A DNA stretch of 64,000 bases, taken from Agromyces sp. Root81. Lineage in GTDB: Bacteria > Actinomycetota > Actinomycetes > Actinomycetales > Microbacteriaceae. Both the position numbers and the translations under genes were made by a program. The notes under the pieces were generated by a model. That model was not told where the DNA came from. It searched no databases and saw only the letters and a list, made by a program, of their open reading frames with translations. This document shows positions 18,152 through 26,500 of the stretch, piece after piece (position 1 is the stretch's first letter; each line of letters opens with the position of its first letter). The stretch is taken from assembly GCF_001429165.1 (NCBI RefSeq), contig NZ_LMIR01000001.1, forward strand, positions 952,875 through 1,016,874. Reading direction: 5' to 3'.

Positions 18152-18188
18152 ACACTTCGAAAACACCCCACCCGCCAGATGACGCGAC

Positions 18189-18692
18189 TCACACACGGTC
18201 GACGCGGACCGCGAACGAGCCCAGTTCGACGCGGTCGCCCGGCGCCAGCACGACCCGTTCACCCGGGGCGAGGTCGTGTTCGGCGCCCTGCGCACCTGTC
18301 ACGAGCACCCCGTTCGTCGAGTGCAGGTCGGTGATCGACAGCTCGGCGCCTTCGAGGTCGATGATCGCGTGCGTCTTCGAGACGGATTTCGCGGGGTCGA
18401 CGACCGGCACGAGAGCCGCGTGCGGCCGAACGGGCAATGGCGCGGGATCGCGGCCGAGCACGAGCGAGCCCCCGACCTGGAAGCGCTGACCGTCGTCCAG
18501 CGAGAGGATCCATGGGCCGTGCGGCGCGGCCTCCGCGGCAGGGACGACCGGCTGCGGCGGCGGTGCGGCCGGCGCAACCGGCCTGAAGGTCGGGAAGGCT
18601 GCGGGCGGCACTGCCGGCGCAGGCCGCGGCGGCGCCTCGACCGTGTCGGGGATCAACCCGGGAGGCGGAACGATGAACCCCTCGTGTTCCAC
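18189..18692 (-). CDS. FHA-domain protein with Pro/Ala-rich N-terminus
   Basis: 167 residues. The first 60 residues are proline- and alanine-rich and probably disordered; residues about 65-167 form a forkhead-associated domain with LVLGRDP, KSVSKTHAII and DLHSTNGV, the conserved phosphothreonine-binding positions (G-R, S-x-x-H, N-G). It should bind phosphothreonine peptides from the local kinase. The GTG start (18690-18692) has a TAGAGT -10 box 6 bp upstream, suggesting a leaderless promoter independent of the large operon just upstream. Confidence 0.88.
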   Translation of the reverse strand: MEHEGFIVPPPGLIPDTVEAPPRPAPAVPPAAFPTFRPVAPAAPPPQPVVPAAEAAPHGPWILSLDDGQRFQVGGSLVLGRDPAPLPVRPHAALVPVVDPAKSVSKTHAIIDLEGAELSITDLHSTNGVLVTGAQGAEHDLAPGERVVLAPGDRVELGSFAVRVDRV

Positions 18693-18698
18693 GACACC

Positions 18699-18704
18699 AC
18701 TCTA
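18699..18704 (-). promoter_or_regulatory. Predicted -10 box (TAGAGT) of the FHA gene
   Basis: TAGAGT ends 6 bases before the GTG; a weak TGAAAC lies at -35 distance (18722-18727). Confidence 0.45.
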
Positions 18705-18737
18705 AACGAGGTCGACGCTCCGTTTCAGCCCCGAACG

Positions 18738-21278
18738 TCAGCCCGCCGCCGGAGCTCCGACCGTGCCATCGCCGTGGTCGGTCGCCGTCGCAGGCGCCGC
18801 CTTCGGAGTCTTGGCAGGCTTCGGCGGTTTCGTCGGCTTGGCCGGCTTCGCTCCCGAGATGTCGACCTTCGCCCAGTCCCGCTTCGAGCGGACGCGGAAC
18901 CGGCTGAAGAAGCGGCGCAGGCGCCCGGACGCCGCGCGTACGAGTCCCACGGACTCGAGCGCCGCACTCCAGCTCTCCTCCACCACGACCTCGTCGACCT
19001 CGTGACCGCCGAAGACGGCCCGATCGGTCGCGTCGGCCAGGGGCATGATCCGGATGCCGCTCGCCGGAGCGTCCGCACGCACCACTCGCACCGGGCCGGT
19101 GTCGGTGTGCGGCGAGCGGACGTCGCCGAGCCCCTGCTCGTGCAACTGCTCCTCGAGTGCAGCTGCCACCTGTCGACGACTCCCGGTGCGGGGCACGTCG
19201 AAGCCGAGCTCGGCGAACTCGTCGGTCAGCTCGTCCCAGGCTCCGGCGACCCTGCGGTCCCCGGACCCACGGGTCCGTCGCCGCTTGCGCCGGCGGGCCT
19301 TGACGGCGGCGATCACGAGCATCGTGCCGAAGAGGAGGAGCAGCGGGATGCCGACGGCGCCCGCGGTGACCCAGGCCCACATCGGAATGACGAAGCCCTG
19401 GTCCTTCTTCTCGTCGTCGCTGTCGTCGATCTCGACGGCCGTGAGCAGGTCCTCGTCCTCGTTGTCGCTGCGCGGGGGCTGGCGAACCTGGGGCTGCGGT
19501 TCCGACTTCGGCTTGGGCGTCTGGTCCTGCGGGATGTCGGTCTCGTCGGGGGTGGGATGGAACGCGACCCATCCGACATCCTCGAACGCGACCTCGACCC
19601 AGGCGGTGACATCGTCGCCGACGACCTCGACGGACTCCTCGTCCTCGCCGATCTGGGGCGCGAAGCCCATCACGACTCGCGAGGGGTAGCCGAGGTACCT
19701 GGCCATCAGCGCCATCGCCGAGGCGTACTGCTCTTCGTCGCCGACCATCTGGCTCCGCGTGAACAGCTCGATCATGCGGTCGGCGCCGTGCCCGGCGCGC
19801 GAGGGCACCGAGTCGGACGCGAGTCCGTGGCTCAGGAAGCCCTGCGTCTTCAGCGCCGTCTCGATCGCACGCAGCTGCTCGATGGGCGTCTCCGCGCCAC
19901 CGGTGAACTCCTGCGCCTTGGCCACGACGACGTCGGGCGTGTTCTCCACCGGAGCGAGGTCGACCTGCGCCGTCGGGGTGTCGATCAGGTCGTCGTCGTC
20001 GACGACCTTCTGCATCGTCGCGTCGATCGTGTAGCGGTAGCCTTCGCCGACGCCGCTCGTCAGCACCGCAGTGCCGGTCGAGGAGTTGTACCGGAGATCG
20101 CCCGCGTTGTCGGCACTCGTGCCGTCGTCGAAGGTCAGGCGGGTCGGGAACCCGACGCCGGGCAGCCAGACATCGTCGTAGCCGTCGATCTCGATCTCGG
20201 CCGTGCGTTCTCCGCCCGGACGCATGAGCGCGGGCAGGGGCAGCGTCTCCCCGACCAGGGAGAACCCGCCGTCCGACGACGCGATGTCGTCGGGGCCGGC
20301 GACGTTCCAGAGACGGCCGTCGTAGGAATCCATGCTCGCGAGGCGGATGGTGTCGCCCGGTTCGAGTCCGCTCGCCGTGAAGATCGTCGTCTCGGCCAGG
20401 TCCTTCGTGTATGAACGGAAGCCCGCGAGCGGGCTCGGGAAGGCGAGGGGATCGAACGGCGGCGTGATCTCCTCGCGGAGCACGAAGCGGTCGGGCTGCG
20501 TCGGGGCGAGTGCCGTGCCCGCGAGGGCGCCGACGAGCACCGCGCCGACGACGAGCATGCCCGTTCCGGCGAGCTTGCGTCGCTGGAGCCTCGCCGCGCC
20601 TTCGTCACTCGCCGCGGGTGCCGCGCTCCGACGCCAGCCGAGCCAGATCAGCGCGATCACGGCGAACGCGACACCGCGCACGCCCGCGAAATACGTCTCA
20701 TCGGTGCCGAGGAGGATGCCGGAGAGGAACAGGAGCGCGGGGCCGATGAGCAGCACGCTCGCCCGCAGCGGCGTTCGCCGCACCGCGAGCCAGCGACTAG
20801 CGAGCATCGTGCCGACGAGCGCGACGAGCCAGGTCGCGAAGTACGGCACGACCGGGATGTAGTACGGCGCCTCGACCGGGGTCTGCAGCGTCACGATATC
20901 GGCCCAGCCCCAGACCGCGCCGAGCGCCAGGCCCGCGAGGGTCTCGAGGGTCGGCACGAATCCGGCGATCGACTGGGCCGGCATGGTGAGCACGCTGCCG
21001 AAGAGGAAGTAGCCGAGCAGCGCGGCGAGCACGTTCGTGACGACGCCGAGCCGCAGCATGTAGCCGAGTACCCCGAACGCGGTGCCGACGACGAGGCCGC
21101 CGATGCCGGCGACGAGGAAGTTGTAATCGCCGAACGAGGTCTCGTAGCCGATGACGCCGAGGAGCGACAGGATCGAGATGATCGCGACGTCGGGCCACGC
21201 CCGGACGGGGAACGGCCGGGTGACCGGCTGCGACGTGGGCGGGGCGGCCTCCGCCACGGGAGCGAGTGACTCGGTCAT
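18738..21278 (-). CDS. Transglutaminase-fold membrane protein lacking catalytic residues
   Basis: 846 residues. Multiple membrane helices at about residues 28-230, an extracytoplasmic region, a transglutaminase-like domain at about 440-590, a further membrane helix near 635-660 and a long charged cytoplasmic tail ending in Lys/Pro/Ala repeats. Aligned with the intact homologue at 922-3249, the catalytic Cys (GYCVHF) is replaced by Glu515 (GDEEQY) and the catalytic His (DLHSW) by Thr558 (DVTAW), while flanking sequence such as GYPSRVVMGFAP and DVGWVAFHPTP is kept. It is therefore probably a non-catalytic scaffold or binding domain. Start ATGA overlap with the DUF58 gene. Confidence 0.85.
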   Translation of the reverse strand: MTESLAPVAEAAPPTSQPVTRPFPVRAWPDVAIISILSLLGVIGYETSFGDYNFLVAGIGGLVVGTAFGVLGYMLRLGVVTNVLAALLGYFLFGSVLTMPAQSIAGFVPTLETLAGLALGAVWGWADIVTLQTPVEAPYYIPVVPYFATWLVALVGTMLASRWLAVRRTPLRASVLLIGPALLFLSGILLGTDETYFAGVRGVAFAVIALIWLGWRRSAAPAASDEGAARLQRRKLAGTGMLVVGAVLVGALAGTALAPTQPDRFVLREEITPPFDPLAFPSPLAGFRSYTKDLAETTIFTASGLEPGDTIRLASMDSYDGRLWNVAGPDDIASSDGGFSLVGETLPLPALMRPGGERTAEIEIDGYDDVWLPGVGFPTRLTFDDGTSADNAGDLRYNSSTGTAVLTSGVGEGYRYTIDATMQKVVDDDDLIDTPTAQVDLAPVENTPDVVVAKAQEFTGGAETPIEQLRAIETALKTQGFLSHGLASDSVPSRAGHGADRMIELFTRSQMVGDEEQYASAMALMARYLGYPSRVVMGFAPQIGEDEESVEVVGDDVTAWVEVAFEDVGWVAFHPTPDETDIPQDQTPKPKSEPQPQVRQPPRSDNEDEDLLTAVEIDDSDDEKKDQGFVIPMWAWVTAGAVGIPLLLLFGTMLVIAAVKARRRKRRRTRGSGDRRVAGAWDELTDEFAELGFDVPRTGSRRQVAAALEEQLHEQGLGDVRSPHTDTGPVRVVRADAPASGIRIMPLADATDRAVFGGHEVDEVVVEESWSAALESVGLVRAASGRLRRFFSRFRVRSKRDWAKVDISGAKPAKPTKPPKPAKTPKAAPATATDHGDGTVGAPAAG

Positions 21279-22591
21279 GGCCGCACCCTCCGCATCACCC
21301 GGGGCAGGTCGCCGATCTGGCCGATCGTGACGACGGTGAGGCCGGACACCTTCGCGATGCGCGATGGCGCGCCGAACTCCGCGCGGAACCCGATGGTCTG
21401 CGTGTCGAGGCCGAAGACGGTCTCGGCAGCGCGGAACTCGGCGAGCGGCACCTGCGATCCGCCGACGATCATCACGACGCTCGGCGCGGGCAGCCGCTTC
21501 GTCGAGTCGCGGGCGAAATCACGCAGGTTCGCGTGATCGCCGGAGGTCTCGACCAGTCGCGAGGTGTCGTCGAGCAGTGCCGTCGGGGTGGCGGTGGAGA
21601 GCAGCATCCGCTCGCTCACGATGCTCATGTTCGTGCCGTCGCGCACGACCTGCACGCCGATCGATGCGGTGATGGAGATCGCGAGCTCGAACTCGTCGTC
21701 GGAGGCGAAGGCCGCGCGATCGGTCGTGTGCACGATCGTGAGCTGCGAACGCCTGGTCTCCTCGAACTGGCGCACCATGAGCTGTCCGGTACGCGCGGAC
21801 GTCCGCCAGTGCACGTTCCGCAGCGCGTCGCCCGGCTCGTAGGAGCGCAGGGCGTGGAAGGAGATGTCGTCGTTCGTGATGGTCTTCGTGACCTCGCCCT
21901 CGAGGTCGCGCACGAGACCGGAGGCGCTCGGCGCGAGCCGTGCGGTGACCGGGTGGACGAAGAGCTCGACCTCGTCGGTCCAGCGCACCGTGCGCCGCAG
22001 CAGGCCGAGCTGATCGCCGCGAACGGTGATCGCGGGGCCGGCGACGATGACCGCGCGCCGCTGCGTGGGAACGGCGAACAGCTCGTCGTGCTCGGCGCCC
22101 GGCGCGAGCACGGGAACGACGAACTCGGCGACGGCACCGCCGACCGGCAGCTCCATGCGGGACGGGATCGACGGCTTCGCAGCGACGTTCGTCACGACCA
22201 TGCGGCCGAGCGCGCGCTCACCCGCGACGACCCGATGCGGGTTCAACTCGATCTGCACGCCGAAGTTGGCCCGGCCGAAGACGAACGCGACCGCGACGAG
22301 GAGCGCCGCCGCGAGCGTGGCGCCGACGTAGACGAACTCGACCCAGCCGAAGATGCGGCTGAGCGCGAACGCCATGATCGCTCCCGCGATGACGATCCAG
22401 CCGATCGGCGAGATCACGCTCGTCACGGGCGTCGCGAACCCGAACGCGCGGGTCAGCGCCTGGCCCGAGAGCCGGAGCATGTTCCGCACTCCCCCGACGA
22501 CGGCGCGCCAGACACCCCGCAGGGCGATGGCTGCCTGCGAGGGCACGCGCGGCGGAGCATCCGCGCGTTCGGGCGCTGCGGTCTCGGTCAT
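21275..22591 (-). CDS. DUF58 domain protein (second copy)
   Basis: 438 residues. Two hydrophobic segments near residues 55-105 precede the DUF58 region, with the signature LRSYEPGDALRNVHWRTSAR near residue 250. It is a paralogue of the protein at 3239-4630, with similar topology but limited identity. It overlaps MoxR by ATGA (22588-22591) and the transglutaminase-like gene by ATGA (21275-21278), so the three are made together. Likely a membrane partner of the MoxR ATPase; the client is probably one of the giant proteins upstream. Confidence 0.87.
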   Translation of the reverse strand: MTETAAPERADAPPRVPSQAAIALRGVWRAVVGGVRNMLRLSGQALTRAFGFATPVTSVISPIGWIVIAGAIMAFALSRIFGWVEFVYVGATLAAALLVAVAFVFGRANFGVQIELNPHRVVAGERALGRMVVTNVAAKPSIPSRMELPVGGAVAEFVVPVLAPGAEHDELFAVPTQRRAVIVAGPAITVRGDQLGLLRRTVRWTDEVELFVHPVTARLAPSASGLVRDLEGEVTKTITNDDISFHALRSYEPGDALRNVHWRTSARTGQLMVRQFEETRRSQLTIVHTTDRAAFASDDEFELAISITASIGVQVVRDGTNMSIVSERMLLSTATPTALLDDTSRLVETSGDHANLRDFARDSTKRLPAPSVVMIVGGSQVPLAEFRAAETVFGLDTQTIGFRAEFGAPSRIAKVSGLTVVTIGQIGDLPRVMRRVRP

Positions 22592-23556
22592 GCCGCGCGG
22601 TAGGCGGGCGGTTCGATGTCGACCAGCACTCGGCTCACGATGTCTTCGGCGGTGATGCCCGCGAAGTCCGACTCGGGGTCGACGATGATGCGGTGCGCGA
22701 GCACCGGCACCGCGAGTTCCCGCACGTCGTCGGGCGTCACGTAGGTGCGGCCCTGCGACAGCGCCCAGGTCTTGACGGCGCGTGCGAGCGCGAGCGCGCC
22801 GCGCATGCTGACGCCGAGGGTCGAGTCCTTGTGCGTGCGGGTCGCGGTCACGATGTGGTTGAGGTAGGCGAGCACGGATGCGTCGACGAACACCTCGGAG
22901 GCCAGCTGCGCCATCGCCGCCACCGAGCCGGGGGCGATGATCGGCGACACCTTCGACGCACGGGCGCGGTTCGAGGAGTCGAGCAGCAGGGCGACCGCGG
23001 TGTTGTGATCGGGGTAGCCGAGCGAGGTCTTGATCAGGAAGCGGTCGAGCTGCGCTTCGGGAAGCGTGTAGGTGCCCGCCTGCTCGACGGGGTTCTGCGT
23101 CGCGATGACCATGAACGGGCGGCCGACCTCATGGCTGACACCGTCGACTGTGACGCGCGCCTCCTCCATCACCTCGAGCAGCGCCGACTGGGTCTTCGGG
23201 CTCGCCCGGTTGATCTCGTCGGCGAGCACGATCGACGCGAAGATCGGGCCCTTGTGGAACTCGAAGACGCCCTTGCCCTGGTCGTAGATCGTCACGCCCG
23301 TGACATCGGACGGCAGCAGGTCGGGGGTGAACTGGATGCGCGAGTTCGAGCCGTCGAGGGTGTTGGCGAGCGCCTTCGCGAGCACCGTCTTGCCGGTGCC
23401 CGGCACGTCTTCGAGCAGCACGTGACCGTCGCTGAGGAGGGCCGTCACGACGAGCCTGATGACCTCTCGTTTGCCGAGGATCGCCTGGTCGACGTTGTCG
23501 ACGAGCTTCGCGAAGGCGTCGGAGAACCAGTCCGCCTGTTCCTGTGTCACTGCCAT
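22588..23556 (-). CDS. MoxR-family AAA+ ATPase (second copy)
   Basis: 322 residues. Walker A EDVPGTGKTVLAKALA near residue 57 and Walker B with signature [12 protein letters not shown] are intact. It closely resembles the MoxR at 4632-5636. It lies 15 bp downstream of the giant Ig-like protein gene and is preceded by AGGAAC. Its place between a giant surface protein and DUF58/transglutaminase-like proteins suggests a chaperone motor for assembly or folding of envelope proteins; this is inference. Confidence 0.93.
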   Translation of the reverse strand: MAVTQEQADWFSDAFAKLVDNVDQAILGKREVIRLVVTALLSDGHVLLEDVPGTGKTVLAKALANTLDGSNSRIQFTPDLLPSDVTGVTIYDQGKGVFEFHKGPIFASIVLADEINRASPKTQSALLEVMEEARVTVDGVSHEVGRPFMVIATQNPVEQAGTYTLPEAQLDRFLIKTSLGYPDHNTAVALLLDSSNRARASKVSPIIAPGSVAAMAQLASEVFVDASVLAYLNHIVTATRTHKDSTLGVSMRGALALARAVKTWALSQGRTYVTPDDVRELAVPVLAHRIIVDPESDFAGITAEDIVSRVLVDIEPPAYRAA

Positions 23557-23571
23557 GTCGGGTTCCTGTTC

Positions 23572-26500
23572 CTAGTTCCTGAAGTCCATGTGATTGCTCT
23601 CGACGCCGTCGACGGTGACCCACACGTTGCTGTAGCCGCAGTACCCGCCGCCGTTGTTCCAGTTGCCGCGGAACGAACCCCGCCCGTCGCCGCCCACCGA
23701 GATGGTCGTGCCACGGAAGAACCCGCCGTTGCAGTAGGTGTTCAGCGTGTAGGTGCCCGGGTTGAACCACGACACATCGACGTTGTAGTAGAAGCAGGTG
23801 CCGCCTTCGCAGCCCGGCAGGCCACCCGCGTCATCGCCCTTGGACAGTGTGACCTGCCGCGGCGGCTTGGAGGGCGTCGCGGAGCCCGAGTTCGTCCAAG
23901 CGCTGCAGCCTGCGGCGTTGCAGCCGCGAACGTGGATGGCGTACGTCGTGCCGACAGTGCCGTTGGCAGGAGCCGAGCGCGCTGTCGTCTCGCCGCTCCA
24001 CGAACTGCCCTGGATGAAGCCCCACTCGTATCGGCTGATCGGACTGCCGTTCGCGGAGGACGCCGCCCAGCTCGCCGTCATGTCACCGGATCCGTTGGTG
24101 GACGCGGAGAGCGAGGCCGATGATGGCGCTGTCGGCTTGCCGAATGGAGTGATCGCGTTGCTCGCGGGAGACGGCGCGGAGGTGCCGATGCCGTTCGTGG
24201 CCGTCACCGTGAAGGTGTAGCTCGTGCCGTTGGAGAGGCCGCTGATCGTCTGATCGGTGCCAGCTGCGGACGGGACGAACGACTTGCTTCCGCCGTCCCA
24301 GCTCACGAGGTAGCCCTCGATCGGCGAGTTGTTGCTCGCCGGAGTGTTCCAGCGCACCGTCGCGGAGGCATCGCCCACCGTCGCCACCGGCTTGGCCGGC
24401 GCATCCGGTGGGGCGCGCACGATGACGGTCGCCCGGCCCTGCACCTCGCGACTCGGGTCCTTCGTGCCATCCTGCACTCGGTAGACGATGCTCAGCTCGC
24501 CCGTGAAGGTCGGCCCGGTCGTCACCGAGAGGTCGGTCTGCGTGAAGCTCACGCTCGCCGCCGAGCCGACCACCTGCTGGTCGATCTGCGCGTCGATGAT
24601 CCGAAGCGGCGTGCCTTCGGCCGCGAAGGGGTTGATGTCGTTGGCGAGCACATCGATCTTCTTGGTCTGGGACCGCAGCATCTCCGTGGGCCCGTCGTCG
24701 CGCGCCTGCGCCTTCGGCCGGGATGAGGTCACGACCTCCACGTCGATCGATCCGGGGACCGAGAACTCCTTGTAGTCCACCGTGAAGGTCAGCGTCGTCT
24801 TCGTGCCGGGCTGCACGCCGAGCGGCGCACCGACCGTGAGCATCGAGCCGCTGATACCGGCCTGGAAGTCGGCGGTCTGGCCCTGCAGGCCGTTGTACGA
24901 GAGCTCCTGCAGCACCTTGTCGCTCGGGTGCCCGCTCGACTGCCGGAGGTCGACCTCCTGCGGCTTCTCACCGGCCTCCACCTTGATGCTGCGGGGAGTG
25001 AACGTGGGCGGCACGTCTTCGAAGTTCGGGTCGCCGACGGTGACCTGGATCGTGAGGAACGTCTTCTTGCCCTTGGGATCGTTCGCGCTCTCGCCGTCCG
25101 TCACCTCGAACGTGACACTCGCCTGGCCGCGGAAGTCCTTCGCCGGCTTGAACGTGAGCGTCGAGGCATCCGTCATCGGCGACGATCCGTCGCTGTTCGA
25201 GGCCGTCGCGGAGAGGATGCGCGCCGGCTTGCCGGACGGCACGATCACGATGTCGCCGACCTTCCACGTGATCGTTCCGTTCATGCGCACGATCTGCGGG
25301 CCGATATCTGCGAGGTACGGCGGAGGGAACGCCTTCTCGTCGTCCTTCTTCGCGTCGGGGTCGACCTTCGGCGGCACGACGATGAACGCCATCGCCGAGA
25401 GCTCGTCGACCTCGTTCGTGAGGCGGTAGGCGATCGCCTGCCGCTTCGACGTCGGCCGGACCTTCACGGTGCCGTCGGTCATCACCTCGGCGTTCTCCGC
25501 GTTCGGTCCCTCGAGCGTCACCACGAGGTCCTCGACGAGCCCGCCGGGGTTCTGGGCGTCCTTCAGCGGGTCGACCGTGACGGAGTTCTTGTCGGCCACC
25601 TGCTTGGGCTCGACGACCTGGTCGTTCGCCGTCGGCGGCTCGATCTTCGCATCCTTCGCGACGAGCACCTGGATGAATGCGCCATCGGCGCCGCCGTGCT
25701 TGTTCGTGATCTCGTACCGTACCGAGCTGCCACCCTCCGTGTCGGGGGCCTCGACGAGGACGCGGTTGTTCTTCACGCTCGCGACGAGCCCCTCGCCGAC
25801 CTCGGGCAGCTTCTTCAGCACGCTGATCTTGTACCCGCTCGGGTCGGAGTCGTTCGCGAGCACGTCGATGGCCGCACGGCGGCCGGGTCGCAGCTCGACG
25901 ACATCGTCGACGGCATTCGGAGGGAGCGCTTCGGTGGGTCGCGGAATCACGCCGATGCGGATCGTCCCGGTCGCCGTCTTGCCCGCCGTGTCGGCCACCT
26001 CGTAGGTGAACGACTCGGTGCCGGCAGCACCCGCGTGGGCCTCGTACCTGATGCTCGTGCTGCCGATGTCGACGATGCGACCGAGTGAGGGCGGGGTCGT
26101 GATGCCGACGAGGCTCACCGAGTCGCCGTCGGGGTCGATGCCATCGAGCGGCACGTCGATCTGCACCGCGGTGCCCTCGAAGGTGCGCGAGGTGAGCGGC
26201 ATCGGCAGGGGCGGCCGGTTCGACTTCGCATCGGGGCCGAGGACCGTGAAGCGCACGGCTGCCGTCGCCGACTGCTCGAAGCCGTCGACGACTCGGTAGG
26301 CGACCGTGTACACGCCCGGTTCCTCCGGCGCCTGGTAGCGCACGGTGTCGTCGGCCACGAACACGAGGCCGCCCGCGCCCGAGGCGTCGGCGAGCTCCCG
26401 GTCGAGCATGAGCGTCGCCGCATCGGGGTGGTAATCGTTGTCGAGCACCGGGACGGTGACGATGTCGCCGGCGCGCACCGTCACCGCGTCGTCGACCGCG

